Below are positions 17,330 to 26,826 of a stretch of DNA of 64,000 nucleotides, piece after piece. Made by a program: the position numbers and the translations under genes. The DNA is taken from assembly GCA_009777775.1 (NCBI GenBank), contig WRLE01000007.1, positions 94,799-158,798 on the forward strand. The letters run 5' to 3'. Under the pieces are notes generated by a model that saw nothing but the letters and a program-made list of their open reading frames with translations, was not told the origin of the DNA and searched no databases. This DNA comes from Oscillospiraceae bacterium (GTDB taxonomy: Bacteria; Bacillota; Clostridia; Oscillospirales; Oscillospiraceae). Each line of letters begins with the position of its first letter. Within the stretch, counting starts at the first letter, position 1.

Positions 17330-17360
17330 AAAAGAACACCCCCGCCCTATTGGGCGGGGG
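17330..17360 (-). terminator. Terminator of the corrinoid/C1 operon
   Basis: A GC-rich stem CCCCCGCCC (17339-17347) with GGGCGGGGG (17352-17360), loop TATT. Read leftward it is followed by TGTTCTTTTTTC, a good intrinsic terminator for the minus-strand genes that end at 17396. Confidence 0.9.
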
Positions 17361-17395
17361 CGCTTTGCTATGATAAAGTTTTTGCTTAAACTAGA

Positions 17396-18031
17396 TTAGG
17401 AAACCAATGATACAGCTTTAACAGCGGCTGCGCCGGCGTCTACTGTATATGCATCTCCACCGATTTCGTCACAGAACTCTTGAGTAATCGGTGCACCGCC
17501 GACCATGATTTTAGCAGTGTTTTTAACACCAGCATCGATCAAGGCTTTGACAGTGTTTCTCATGGAATCCATTGTGGTGGTGAGAAGAGCTGAGCAAGCA
17601 ACAATCTTGGTATCGGGATTCTCTTTGAAGGTCTCAACGAACTTCTCTGCAGGTACGTCGACTCCGAGGTCAATGACTTCAAAGCCAGCGGACTCGATCA
17701 TCAGCGCAACGAGGTTCTTGCCGATGTCATGGAGGTCACCGGCGACTGTGCCGATGATGCATTTGCCAAGCGCGCCAACTGCGCCGGCGGAGAGGTTTGG
17801 ACGAAGTACTTCGACGCCCAGTTTCATTGTTTTTGCCGCTACGAGCATCTCAGGAACGAAAACTTCGTTCGCTTGGAATTTCGCGCCGACAACGCCCATG
17901 GCTGCGATCATGCCATCGTTGAGGATTGCATTGGGATCGTCACCCTCTGCAAGGGCCTCTTTGATGAGATCCTCGATGAGCTTTACTTTGCCGTTTTCTA
18001 CGGCCGCTGAGATTTCTGCGATTTTGGACAT
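17396..18031 (-). CDS. Methyltransferase cognate corrinoid protein
   Basis: The 211-residue methyl carrier has an N-terminal helical cap (about 1-85) and a cobalamin-binding Rossmann domain with DLHDIGKNLV (Asp99, His101, Gly104 of the DxHxxG base-off motif), CSALLTTTM and MVGGAPITQEF. Such proteins shuttle a methyl group between a substrate methyltransferase and methyl-THF or CoM enzymes. The start follows ACAGGAGGAG closely; the longer frame upstream is not family-like. The neighbouring methyl-THF methyltransferase is its obvious partner, and the cobalamin genes at the window start can feed it cofactor. Confidence 0.93.
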   Translation of the reverse strand: MSKIAEISAAVENGKVKLIEDLIKEALAEGDDPNAILNDGMIAAMGVVGAKFQANEVFVPEMLVAAKTMKLGVEVLRPNLSAGAVGALGKCIIGTVAGDLHDIGKNLVALMIESAGFEVIDLGVDVPAEKFVETFKENPDTKIVACSALLTTTMDSMRNTVKALIDAGVKNTAKIMVGGAPITQEFCDEIGGDAYTVDAGAAAVKAVSLVS

Positions 18032-18095
18032 GGTATCTCCTCCTGTTAAAAAAATAAAATATAAATTGGGAAACTCAAAATAATTGGTTGTGGTG

Positions 18096-18905
18096 TTATG
18101 CTGTAAAAATACCCTCGCGGAAAGCAGTTGTATACTCGGAACAATAGTCATCGAGACCCATCATAGCTTCTGCTGCAAGAATCACACCACGTAAATCCTT
18201 GCTCAAAGGATCCAGAACTCCACTATTCATACCAGCGCTGATTGCCAGAGCTGCGAATGCTTGGTTTACAAGCCTGCGTACGGGAAGGTTAAATGAAATA
18301 TTTGAAATTGCGCCGGAAATGTAAACTGTAGGATAATTTGTTTTGATATATGTCATGACTTCGATGAGCATTGAAATGCCTTCGCCTTCATCGGTTGTAC
18401 ATAGCATTTCGATGAGGGGGTCGATGTGTATGCGACTCTCATCTATACCATAACTCTTCGCTTTTTCCATGACTGTTTCGAAAATCTCTATGCGCTTTGC
18501 TGCTGTCTTGGGTATGCCAGTATCATCGCAAAGTAGAGCCATGACTTGCCATTGGCTATATTCGGGTTTTGCAAGCACTGGGAATGCAATGTCGAACTTG
18601 CCGCCTTCTCCGGATACTGAATTGAAAAGACCAGGTCTATTGCAATAGTCCAGAGCATTTATAATGACATTAACATCAGGGGAGTCAACGGATATTGGTA
18701 AATCTGTAACGCTTTGTACTAAATCTATCATCCATTTGAGGGTTTCCAATTCCCCTTCGTTGACTGAGGCGCAAACATCGATGAAGCTGGAACCGGCATT
18801 TGCCTGTTGCCTTGCTATTCTTTTTATGTATGCTTCATCCCTGGCAGCTATGGCTTTTCCACATGCTGGAATTGATCCATTAAGTTTCTCGGCGATTATT
18901 ATCAT
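18096..18905 (-). CDS. Methyltetrahydrofolate:corrinoid methyltransferase
   Basis: A 269-residue pterin-binding TIM-barrel protein of the AcsE / MetH-middle-domain type. It begins MIIIAEKLNGSIPACGKAI and shows SSFIDVCASVNEGE, LPISVDSPDVNVI (the substrate-binding DS pattern), GLFNSVSGEGGK, HIDPLIEML and GAISNISFNLP. It would transfer a methyl group between methyl-THF and the corrinoid protein encoded just downstream. An AcsE-like, acetogenic role would also need CO dehydrogenase/acetyl-CoA synthase, which is not in this window. A demethylase-linked or glycine/C1-linked role is equally possible. Confidence 0.9.
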   Translation of the reverse strand: MIIIAEKLNGSIPACGKAIAARDEAYIKRIARQQANAGSSFIDVCASVNEGELETLKWMIDLVQSVTDLPISVDSPDVNVIINALDYCNRPGLFNSVSGEGGKFDIAFPVLAKPEYSQWQVMALLCDDTGIPKTAAKRIEIFETVMEKAKSYGIDESRIHIDPLIEMLCTTDEGEGISMLIEVMTYIKTNYPTVYISGAISNISFNLPVRRLVNQAFAALAISAGMNSGVLDPLSKDLRGVILAAEAMMGLDDYCSEYTTAFREGIFTA

Positions 18906-18923
18906 AGCATGAACGCTCCTTTA

Positions 18924-19775
18924 TTACAATAGTTTTTTTGCCGCCTTGACGACATGGGAGACGAGAACAGAAGTTGTAACTGTTCCAACTCCGCCTGGTA
19001 CTGGTGTAATTGCGGCAACTATGGGCTCGGCATCATCATACTTGACATCGCCGACAAGCTTACCTTTTTCATCATCCCAGTTTATTCCAACATCGATGAC
19101 AATTTGACCAGGGCTAAAGTATTCTGCTGTGATTCCTTCTTGTACGCCGGCGGCGACAATTACGATTTCAGCATTTTTAGCAACTGAAGCCATGTCAACG
19201 GTTCTTGTGTGACAAACAGTAACTGTGGCATTTTTACCCATGAGCATAATAGCAGCGGGTTTGCCCACAACTAGGCTACGTCCAATGACAACAGCTCTTT
19301 TTCCCGTGCAATCGATTTCAAAGAAATCTAGTATTTCCATGCAGGCTTGAGCTGTGCATGGCGGAAAACCAATGCCTGTACCCATGAATACGCCAGCAAG
19401 GGAACCTTCAGTGATGCCATCGATATCTTTTTCGGGTTTTAGAGCAGCGCAAATAGCATTTTCGTCGAGGTGCTTTGGAAGCGGGCGGAAAATAAGCACA
19501 CCGTGAACGGAATCATCATCATTGAGCGCATATACATTGCTCAGAAGCACATCTTGTGTGACATCCTCTGGAAGAACAACACTCTTTACTTCAACGCCAA
19601 CGGTTTTGCAGCGAGACATTGCGCCTCTTTCATATGAGAGGTCATCGTCTCTCTCGCCAACGCGCAGGATAGCCAGTGTGGGAACTATATTCTTTGCAGC
19701 GAGCTCCTCCACATCGGCTTTCATTCTTTCTCCAAGCGCCGCAACAACATCGGCACCTTTAAGTACATCTGCCAT
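18924..19775 (-). CDS. folD: Bifunctional methylene-THF dehydrogenase / methenyl-THF cyclohydrolase FolD
   Basis: FolD interconverts methylene-, methenyl- and formyl-THF. The 283-residue sequence has the catalytic Tyr/Lys region as YERGAMSRCKTVGVE, HGVLIFRPLPKHL, KDIDGITEGSLAGVFMG, GRSLVVGKPAAIMLM and the C-terminal TPVPGGVGTVTTSVLVSHVV, the FolD signature. It lies between fchA and the methyltransferase in one minus-strand operon. FchA duplicates its cyclohydrolase step, so FolD may act mainly as dehydrogenase here. Confidence 0.95.
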   Translation of the reverse strand: MADVLKGADVVAALGERMKADVEELAAKNIVPTLAILRVGERDDDLSYERGAMSRCKTVGVEVKSVVLPEDVTQDVLLSNVYALNDDDSVHGVLIFRPLPKHLDENAICAALKPEKDIDGITEGSLAGVFMGTGIGFPPCTAQACMEILDFFEIDCTGKRAVVIGRSLVVGKPAAIMLMGKNATVTVCHTRTVDMASVAKNAEIVIVAAGVQEGITAEYFSPGQIVIDVGINWDDEKGKLVGDVKYDDAEPIVAAITPVPGGVGTVTTSVLVSHVVKAAKKLL

Positions 19776-19784
19776 ACATAACTC

Positions 19785-20402
19785 CTATCTCAATTTTGCG
19801 ACAACGGATGCAAAAATCGTATCCGCTAGCGCACAATATTTTTCCAACAAAGCATCTGCTTCTTTTTCAACATTTGCAGCGTATTCTTTGTCAGCCATGG
19901 ACTTTGTGTTGATATATACATTGAGGCTAGCGCCTTGCATGGCTGCTTTGCAGAATATGACTCCGACACCTGCGTCTGAAATAGCCAACGAAGACCCTTT
20001 TGCTGCAAATTCCTCGATTATATCAATGGCTTTCGCACAGGCGCGCATAATATCAATGGGTGTGGATGTAGCAACGCGTAATGCGTCTTCCATTATTTGA
20101 TCGCGATTAGGATCGTCCCTGGGAATGCTGTACGCCTTGGAAAGGGGCTCGAAAGCGACTGCATCTTCATCCACAAGACGTAAAAACTCGTCTTGTAGTT
20201 CATATGAAGCTTTTTGCAGCCGAGCGATGTCTTCTTCCACATCGGCGTATCTCTTTTTCCCTGTGGTTAGGGAACCAACCATATTTCCAAGAGCTGTTCC
20301 AACAGCACCAACGAGAGCGGAAGCTCCGCCGCCGCCAGGAACAGGATCACTTGATGATAAAACTCTTATGAATTCTACTGCATCAACTTTGATAAAGGAC
20401 AT
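19785..20402 (-). CDS. fchA: Methenyltetrahydrofolate cyclohydrolase FchA
   Basis: A 205-residue cyclodeaminase/cyclohydrolase-family protein with the family motif DPVPGGGGASALVGAVGTALGNMV at about residues 17-40. It hydrolyses methenyl-THF to formyl-THF. The same fold also serves glutamate formiminotransferase systems (formimino-THF cyclodeaminase), but the setting between fhs and folD supports the C1 pathway role. It is separated from folD by 9 bases. Confidence 0.92.
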   Translation of the reverse strand: MSFIKVDAVEFIRVLSSSDPVPGGGGASALVGAVGTALGNMVGSLTTGKKRYADVEEDIARLQKASYELQDEFLRLVDEDAVAFEPLSKAYSIPRDDPNRDQIMEDALRVATSTPIDIMRACAKAIDIIEEFAAKGSSLAISDAGVGVIFCKAAMQGASLNVYINTKSMADKEYAANVEKEADALLEKYCALADTIFASVVAKLR

Positions 20403-20509
20403 AAATCGATACCTCCTGTTTTTTCATTGTGCGAAGCGGAGTCGGTATATAACCGTTTGGGGAAGCATATAGCCGACTCCACATTGCATTTCGGAAAGAT
20501 ACCGGCGGC

Positions 20510-22270
20510 TTAGAACAATCCTGATACCGCTCCGGTTTCAGTATCGACATCTATGCGACGATATGCTGGGTCTGAGCCTGTGCCAGGCATCATGCTGATG
20601 GTACCTGCCATCGGGCAAAGGAATTTAGCTCCACCATAGACGAGGATGTCTCGAATTGGAAGTCTCCACCCAGTCGGTACGCCTTTGAGGGTTGGGTCGT
20701 AGGTGAGAGATAGGTGAGTCTTAACCATCATGGTGCTGAAATCAGCGAAATATGGGTCATTCTCAAAGCGCTCCGCTTTTTCAGTTGCCAGAGGTGACCA
20801 ATCGACGCCATCGGCTCCATAGACTTCTTTAGCAATGAGCTCTACGCGCTCGCGCAAAGGCATTGAGAGGTCATAGAGATAGTTGATTTCGCCTTCTTCT
20901 TCGCAGGCTTCAACAACGAGTTCTGCCAATTCTTTGGCGCCTTCGCCGCCGTACATCCAATGCTCGGACATGGCGCAGCGAACGCCTTTTTCTGCACAGA
21001 GACGTCTGATGAGGGCAATTTCCTCGTCTGTGTCAGTGGCGAATTTGTTGATGCAGACAACGGGTTTGATGCCTGATTTGAGGATTGTATTGACATGGTG
21101 GAAGAGGTTACCGGTTCCTTTTTCAAGAAGGTCAAGGTTTTGTTCCACATATTCACTTGGAAGCGGGCGTCCTGCGACAACTGCTGGTCCACCACCGTGC
21201 ATCTTGAGAGCGCGGATTGTGGCAACCAAAACAGAAACATGCGGCTTGAGACCGGACAAGCGAGCTTTAACATTCCAAAACTTCTCGAATCCGATATCTG
21301 CCGCAAAGCCAGATTCCGTAACATGATAATCAAATAGTTTAAGTGCGAGGCGATCGCCGATGATGGATGATTGACCGATTGCGATATTGGCAAATGGACC
21401 TGCATGGACAAGGCAGGGTTGATGCTCAACAGTGTAGCAAAGGGTCGGGTTGATTGTGTTGCGCATCCACGCGGTCATTGCGCCATCGACTTCAAGATCG
21501 GCGGTTGTGACAGGATCACCGCTCTTGTTATAGGCAACGATAATATTACCAATACGATCGCGGAGGTCTTTAAGGTCTGTGGCAACAGAAAGAATGGCCA
21601 TCAGCTCACTACCAACAGCGATACCGAATTTGGAATCCATTTCAAAACCTTCTGTTTTGCCTTCGCCTCTGCCTATGCGGATATTGCGCAAGCCTTGGGC
21701 GCAAAAGTCGAGAACCCATCCCATTTCAACGCGCTCAGGATCGATGTCAAGACGTTTGAGACCGATTTTTTCAAGTTGCTTGTCGCTGTAGTTGCGCTCA
21801 TGCTGCATGCGGGCGTTCAGCGCGACCATTGCTAGATTGTGTGCATTCATGATATCGTTGATATCACCGGTAAGACCGAGGGAGAATTCGGTCATGGGAA
21901 TAAGTAGTGCGTTTCCGCCGCCAGCCGCAGTACCCTTAACATTCATTGTGGGACCGCCGGAAGGTTGACGCAAAACTCCACCAACATTAAGGCCTAACTT
22001 GCCGAGGCCTTGAATCAAGCCAAGGGAAGTTGTGGACTTGCCTTCCCCAAGGGGAGTTGGCGTAATAGCTGTGACTTCGATGAATTTGCCATCGGGTTTA
22101 TCTTTCAGGCGATTCATGATTTTGATGAAATCAAGTTTCGGTGTTTTGCCAAAGGGGATAATTTCGTCTGGCAAAAGTCCCATTTTCTCCCGGAACTCTT
22201 CTACGCTGGGGAGTGTTCTTTCTGCATCCTCAGCAATTTCCCAGTCTTTAAATTTGGTCGGGTCTAGCAT
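20510..22270 (-). CDS. fhs: Formate--tetrahydrofolate ligase Fhs
   Basis: Fhs activates formate on THF with ATP. The 586-residue protein contains [16 protein letters not shown] (P-loop), [40 protein letters not shown], and the C-terminal [13 protein letters not shown], all typical of the family. The ATG chosen gives [14 protein letters not shown] and is preceded by AAGGAGG; the frame continues about 48 codons upstream without family similarity. It heads the operon fhs-fchA-folD-methyltransferase-corrinoid protein, a methyl-branch set in which a methylene-THF reductase is not seen. Confidence 0.96.
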   Translation of the reverse strand: MLDPTKFKDWEIAEDAERTLPSVEEFREKMGLLPDEIIPFGKTPKLDFIKIMNRLKDKPDGKFIEVTAITPTPLGEGKSTTSLGLIQGLGKLGLNVGGVLRQPSGGPTMNVKGTAAGGGNALLIPMTEFSLGLTGDINDIMNAHNLAMVALNARMQHERNYSDKQLEKIGLKRLDIDPERVEMGWVLDFCAQGLRNIRIGRGEGKTEGFEMDSKFGIAVGSELMAILSVATDLKDLRDRIGNIIVAYNKSGDPVTTADLEVDGAMTAWMRNTINPTLCYTVEHQPCLVHAGPFANIAIGQSSIIGDRLALKLFDYHVTESGFAADIGFEKFWNVKARLSGLKPHVSVLVATIRALKMHGGGPAVVAGRPLPSEYVEQNLDLLEKGTGNLFHHVNTILKSGIKPVVCINKFATDTDEEIALIRRLCAEKGVRCAMSEHWMYGGEGAKELAELVVEACEEEGEINYLYDLSMPLRERVELIAKEVYGADGVDWSPLATEKAERFENDPYFADFSTMMVKTHLSLTYDPTLKGVPTGWRLPIRDILVYGGAKFLCPMAGTISMMPGTGSDPAYRRIDVDTETGAVSGLF

Positions 22271-22542
22271 TAATAGTAGCCTCCTTGATATGTTTTGATA
22301 TGTTTTGTATTCCTGTGGTTTTAGATGCCACGATTTTAACACCTGAAAACGATTAAGTAAACAGGAATTTTCACGAAAATTAGATTTTTCCACATGATTC
22401 AAACAAATAGCCAAAAACGCAGCATTAAATTACAAAATGTGGAAATTGGTAATATTGTATTTATTATTGGTAATTTTTTTATCGCAATCCACTCACAAAC
22501 AACTCGCAGCAAGTTCGCAGACCAATAAAAAAACTATGGTGC

Positions 22543-23859
22543 TTATCCAACGCAAAGGGTGTTACCGGTTACGACTTCGCTATTTATACCATTTACTCTA
22601 TTATATGCATCCCTAAGGCTTGGTGATAAATAGAGCGAACCGAATGTGCATACAACACCATCAATTCCTGCTAGTTGCACAGAATGGTTTATTGCTTCAT
22701 CAAAACTATTGGCAACGAGAACAGGTACCGTATAAGCAGATAGCTTTTCTGCCAGGGTTTTCGCTTCCATCGCCCGCCCCTCATAATCGGGTGTGCAAGC
22801 GACAAAGGCTTTTGTAATAGGAGCGATATAGGAAATCATAGCATCCACATCTTTGTCTGCCATTACCCCCATCAATATAACGATTTTTTTATCGGGGAAG
22901 ATTTTTATAAGGCTTTCTGCAGTTACTTCAGCAGCTTCCGGATTATGGGAACCATCGAGAATGAACACTGGATTATGACCAAGGACTTCCATACGCCCAG
23001 GCCAATAAACTCCTGCTAAACCTGATTTTATATCATCATCGCTAATGTTATAGCCTTTTTCTCGCAATACTTCTAAAGCCGTAATAACAACAGTGGCATT
23101 ATTTATTTGATATGTACCGGTAAGAGCAACTGTAATCTCTCCATATGGCTCGAAATCAAATTTGTTTCCCTCCAACAAAACTTGCACATTTGTAATGCGA
23201 GAATAATCTGCTTTGTGTAATTTCGCATTTTTTTCCACACAAACTTCCTCGAAAACCGCTTCCACCTCATCGGTTCCGCCATATATAACCACATCGCCGC
23301 CTTTTATTATCCCAGCTTTGGCTGATGCAATGTCCGCCAATGTGGGACCCAGCTCCTCCACATGGTCATATCCGATGGTGGTGATAACAGCCACCTCTGG
23401 TAGGTCTATTATATTGGTGGCATCCAGTTCTCCACCCATACCAACCTCCAGCACCACAATGTCACACTCACGTCTGGCAAAAAACATAAATCCCAAAGCG
23501 GTTGTTATTTCATATACAGTTGGCGGTTCTTCCATTGCATCTGCATATACTCGAAGCTCCTCAGTATATGCGATTAATTCCTCGTCTGTTATATATTCAC
23601 CATTACATTGCATACGTTCGTTATAGCGAATGACATAAGGTGAAATAAACAAACCCGTTTTATAACCAGCTTTTTTTAATACAGAAGCTAGACAGGCACT
23701 TGTGGAGCCCTTCCCATTTGTTCCGGCGACGTGAACATACTTCGTCTTCAAATGGGGGTCTCCCACAGCAGCTAAAAGCTCGCGAATCCTGTCAAGACCT
23801 GGCTTTCTTTCTCTCCATTGAACTTTAGTTATGTATTCTAGGGTTTCTTCTATAGTCAT
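22543..23859 (-). CDS. folC: Folylpolyglutamate synthase / dihydrofolate synthase FolC
   Basis: A Mur-ligase-family enzyme of 438 residues that adds glutamate to dihydropteroate or folates. It has HVAGTNGKGSTSACLASVL (P-loop), GLFISPYVIRYNERM, GMGGELDATNI, the carbamylated-Lys/DHVE region as GYDHVEELGPTL, and LDGSHNPEAAE. The start follows TTGGAGG; the upstream Met in the same frame overlaps the ribosome site. It is the last gene of a minus-strand folate cluster (folE, HD protein, folP, folB-folK, folC). The roughly 270 AT-rich bases after it, before fhs, hold no recognised feature and probably carry the fhs promoter. Confidence 0.95.
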   Translation of the reverse strand: MTIEETLEYITKVQWRERKPGLDRIRELLAAVGDPHLKTKYVHVAGTNGKGSTSACLASVLKKAGYKTGLFISPYVIRYNERMQCNGEYITDEELIAYTEELRVYADAMEEPPTVYEITTALGFMFFARRECDIVVLEVGMGGELDATNIIDLPEVAVITTIGYDHVEELGPTLADIASAKAGIIKGGDVVIYGGTDEVEAVFEEVCVEKNAKLHKADYSRITNVQVLLEGNKFDFEPYGEITVALTGTYQINNATVVITALEVLREKGYNISDDDIKSGLAGVYWPGRMEVLGHNPVFILDGSHNPEAAEVTAESLIKIFPDKKIVILMGVMADKDVDAMISYIAPITKAFVACTPDYEGRAMEAKTLAEKLSAYTVPVLVANSFDEAINHSVQLAGIDGVVCTFGSLYLSPSLRDAYNRVNGINSEVVTGNTLCVG

Positions 23860-23900
23860 CGTAATTACCTCCAAGTAGTATTCGTATCCCACGATATGAC

Positions 23901-24749
23901 TTATGATTCGTTGTTATTGTTGTTGCCAAGCTCTTCTTTATTCAGTTCATCGAGAAGCTCGCTAACGGTTTTAGATAGCAAAGGATGCATAAAGTTTGGT
24001 GATAATTTCACAAGGGGCTCTAATACAAATCCTCTCATATGCGCCTGTGCATGGGGAATCCTTAAATTATCTTCAGACAAAACAATATCATCATAAAAGA
24101 TGATATCAAGATCCAGGGTTCGAGGACCCCAGCGCACCGTTCGCACTCTATCGGCTTTGTTTTCTATCTCCTGGACAAGCTCCAACAATTCATATGGAGA
24201 TAAAAGGGTCTCCATAATTAAAACTGCATTTAAAAAGTCATCCTGTTCTACATCTCCATATGGCTCTGTATTTATAAATTCCGAAACCTTCATAACACGA
24301 CAATGGGGAGTTTTATTTAGCTCATCGATTGCAAATCCCAGATAAGCTTCCCTGTCACCCATATTGGACCCAAGGGCAATGTATGCGATGTGCTTTTTAC
24401 GTAGAATTTCTACAGAAACTGTTTCAAGATGCGCAGCCACAGGTGCCCAAGGTTTCTTCACCTCAACCCATACCTGCTTTAACATTTCATTTTCTTCCAG
24501 AAGCCCATCGGCAATACTTTGAGCTACCGTTTCTATCAGCTTATATACATTGTTTTCCACAATTTCTTTAATGCTCGTAATTATTTGTCCATAATCAAGG
24601 GATTTTTCCAATTCATCTTTTAATCCAGCACTGCGCAAGTCAGTATATAAAGTACAGGAAATGATAAATTTTTGTCCCAAGACATTTTCCTCGGAATATA
24701 CTCCATGTTTAGCAAAAATTTCCAAGTTTTTAATGTTGATTTTATCCAT
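23901..24749 (-). CDS. folK: FolB-FolK fusion: dihydroneopterin aldolase / HPPK
   Basis: Two folate enzymes are joined in one polypeptide of 282 residues. Residues about 1-118 are dihydroneopterin aldolase (LEIFAKHGVYSEEN, KSLDYGQI). Residues about 122-282 are 6-hydroxymethyl-dihydropterin pyrophosphokinase (YIALGSNMGDREAYL, DFLNAVLIMET, RWGPRTLDLDIIFYDD with the metal-binding Asp pair). They catalyse consecutive steps. The ATG giving MDKINIKNLE is used; it follows AGGTGA. Such fusions are common in Firmicutes. The C-terminus ends in an Asn run (GNNNNNES). Confidence 0.94.
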   Translation of the reverse strand: MDKINIKNLEIFAKHGVYSEENVLGQKFIISCTLYTDLRSAGLKDELEKSLDYGQIITSIKEIVENNVYKLIETVAQSIADGLLEENEMLKQVWVEVKKPWAPVAAHLETVSVEILRKKHIAYIALGSNMGDREAYLGFAIDELNKTPHCRVMKVSEFINTEPYGDVEQDDFLNAVLIMETLLSPYELLELVQEIENKADRVRTVRWGPRTLDLDIIFYDDIVLSEDNLRIPHAQAHMRGFVLEPLVKLSPNFMHPLLSKTVSELLDELNKEELGNNNNNES

Positions 24750-24769
24750 AAACTTCACCTAATACTATA

Positions 24770-25585
24770 CTAGCTATATATAATAGCTTCCGTCATCATT
24801 ATAACCCGCTTAGACTCTCTCACATCATGCACACGAACAAAGGTACAACCCCGCATAACTGCTATAACCGTTGTTGCCAAAGTACCTTCAAGTCGATCCG
24901 AAACATGGGAATCCAACACTTTCCCGATGACGCTTTTTCGAGAAGCACCCAAAAGCACCGGGTATCCAAGTTTTTTTATCATATCGAGCTTATTTATAGC
25001 CATAAGGTTCATTTCATGGCTGAAGGCAAAGCCGACACCCGGGTCTAAAATAATTTTGTCTTTGGCTATATTCGCATGAAGCGCAATCTGGACAGACTCC
25101 TTTAAATCATCGAGTAAATCAGGTATAAAATCCCTATAGTCTATTTCAACTCTATTTTGCATCAAGCAGCAGGCAACCCCGCTCTTTGCTATTAGTGGTG
25201 CCATCCTTGGGTCTCGTTTCAATCCCCATATATCGTTTATCATGTCAGCACCCGCACTAAGCGCTGCTTCTGCTACCCTGCTTTTGTATGTATCTATGGA
25301 AATAGGAATGTTAAATCTCTCTTTAACCGCTTCGATTATAGGCACTACCCTCTCGATTTCCTCGGCTTCTGAAATAGATCGATAACCAGGTCTGGTTGAC
25401 TCTCCGCCAATATCGATTATATCGGCACCTTCGCTCACCATTTTGTCCACATGACTTAGTGCATCATCAATTTCCATCCATTTACCCCCATCTGAAAAGG
25501 AGTCAGGTGTCAAATTTAAAATCCCCATTATATAACACTTGTCTTTGGTGGAAAACTCACGATTACCAATAATCATACAAATCAA
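24770..25585 (-). CDS. folP: Dihydropteroate synthase FolP
   Basis: FolP condenses the pterin pyrophosphate with p-aminobenzoate. The 271 residues show MGILNLTPDSFSDGG (pyrophosphate and pterin site), DIIDIGGESTRPGYRSIS, SIDTYKSRVAEAAL, DPGVGFAFSHEMN and LLGASRKSVIGKVL. The C-terminal RVHDV motif is also present. It is the target of sulfonamides; no resistance change can be judged here. Spacing to folB-folK is 20 bases. Confidence 0.96.
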   Translation of the reverse strand: MICMIIGNREFSTKDKCYIMGILNLTPDSFSDGGKWMEIDDALSHVDKMVSEGADIIDIGGESTRPGYRSISEAEEIERVVPIIEAVKERFNIPISIDTYKSRVAEAALSAGADMINDIWGLKRDPRMAPLIAKSGVACCLMQNRVEIDYRDFIPDLLDDLKESVQIALHANIAKDKIILDPGVGFAFSHEMNLMAINKLDMIKKLGYPVLLGASRKSVIGKVLDSHVSDRLEGTLATTVIAVMRGCTFVRVHDVRESKRVIMMTEAIIYS

Positions 25586-25600
25586 TCTCCAGATGAACCC

Positions 25601-26173
25601 CTAATACCTTAGAGTTTCGTTTTTAACTTCCCAATTGCATTTCTCTTTCGCAGAGCAAACAAAGCATAGTCGAGAGAGCTTGTCTGCACGATAGAGTAAT
25701 GGGGCAAGATTAAAACTTTCGCTTTCATATTCCCTGTGGGTTAATATCAATTCAAGTATTTCTTTTATTTCGGAGTCATTAAATCCACATTCGGGCAATA
25801 TCAGTTCCGCAATCCTTGCACTTTCCTCTTCATGGGGGGTTCCGTCGTCATATTGCTTCCATCGTCCTGTATCATGGAGCAAGGCTGCTGCATATATGAT
25901 TTCTTTATTATCTCTGTTTTCATCGTCAAAATCATCGTTTGTATCAGTAAAATCAATATTTGAAGTAGATTGAATTTCGGATTGCTCTTTTAACAAACCA
26001 TGATTCTTTGTATCGTATAGCTCGCCATAAAATAATATATTTGCAATTCTAGCTACGGCAAGAAAATGCTCCAAATCATGTTTGCAAAATTCTCTATCCC
26101 TCTCAGCTATTTCAATGTGTCTAAGGGAGTCAGTAAACAGTGGATGGGATAATATAGCATTGATGCGATCCAT
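25601..26173 (-). CDS. HD domain phosphohydrolase in the folate operon
   Basis: A 190-residue HD-domain protein with HDLEHFLAVARIANIL and AALLHDTGRW, the metal-binding H...HD...D pattern, and a later HEEESARIAELIL. It lies between folE (1-base gap) and folP, so it is co-transcribed with folate synthesis. A plausible job is dephosphorylation of a pterin intermediate (the step after FolE that lacks a fixed enzyme in many bacteria), but that is inference; general nucleotide hydrolysis is equally possible. It has an acidic, Asn/Asp-rich insert around residues 75-90. Confidence 0.8.
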   Translation of the reverse strand: MDRINAILSHPLFTDSLRHIEIAERDREFCKHDLEHFLAVARIANILFYGELYDTKNHGLLKEQSEIQSTSNIDFTDTNDDFDDENRDNKEIIYAAALLHDTGRWKQYDDGTPHEEESARIAELILPECGFNDSEIKEILELILTHREYESESFNLAPLLYRADKLSRLCFVCSAKEKCNWEVKNETLRY

Positions 26174-26174
26174 C

Positions 26175-26729
26175 TTACTTTATTGCCTCAAAAAAGAGTC
26201 TCTGTCGCTGGAAATCATCTTTATATAGCCCCCTGGTGGCTGTGGTTATTGTTTTAACTCCAGGTTTTTGAACTCCTCGCATGGTCATACAAGTGTGTTC
26301 CGCTTCTATAACAACCATTACGCCCTTCGGCTTGAGAAGCCTCTCGATGGCATCGGCAATTTGTCCATTCATTTGTTCTTGGATTTGTGGTCTGCGAGCG
26401 AAAACCTCAACAGTTCGTGGAAGCTTGCTTAATCCAGCTACTTTTCCATCAGGAATATAGGCAATATGAACTTTGCCAAAAAATGGCAACAAATGATGTT
26501 CACAGGTGGAATAGAAAACGATGTCTTTTTCAATAACAAGCTCGCTGTCTGGAGCTGTGAATTGCTTCGACAGATGGACATCCGGCTCTTCGTCCAGTCC
26601 ACCAAATATCTCCATGCACATTTTCGCCACCCTTTCAGGTGTCTCAAGCAAACCCTCTCGCTCGGGGTTCTCTCCGATTCCTTCAATGAACATTCTGACT
26701 GCAGCCATTACTTTATCTTTATCTACCAT
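26175..26729 (-). CDS. folE: GTP cyclohydrolase I FolE
   Basis: FolE converts GTP to dihydroneopterin triphosphate, the entry to folate. The 184 residues carry [12 protein letters not shown], the zinc and catalytic site [34 protein letters not shown] and [16 protein letters not shown]. The chosen ATG gives [11 protein letters not shown] and follows AAAGGACAAG; the longer frame runs into the leader. It is the first gene of the folate operon, and a large structured leader with a terminator-like hairpin ends about 20 bases before it. Confidence 0.95.
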   Translation of the reverse strand: MVDKDKVMAAVRMFIEGIGENPEREGLLETPERVAKMCMEIFGGLDEEPDVHLSKQFTAPDSELVIEKDIVFYSTCEHHLLPFFGKVHIAYIPDGKVAGLSKLPRTVEVFARRPQIQEQMNGQIADAIERLLKPKGVMVVIEAEHTCMTMRGVQKPGVKTITTATRGLYKDDFQRQRLFFEAIK

Positions 26730-26750
26730 TTCACTTGTCCTTTCAAGCTC

Positions 26751-26826
26751 AAATAAAAACTCATATTGCGTCAGCGAAATATGCACCAATCAGTAAAAGC
26801 TGAAAGATTTTCACTCGCAATATGAG
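26751..26826 (-). terminator. Terminator-like hairpin at the end of the folE leader
   Basis: Read leftward, CTCATATTGCG (26826-26816) pairs perfectly with CGCAATATGAG (26770-26760) and is followed by TTTTTATTT. The loop of about 45 bases holds a smaller hairpin (AGTGAAAA...TTTTACT). It ends about 20 bases before the folE start, so it either ends a separate small RNA or acts as an attenuator. Confidence 0.75.

Noticed and set aside
22271..22542. THF riboswitch upstream of fhs
   Set aside because: No conserved THF aptamer pattern was visible in this AT-rich gap.
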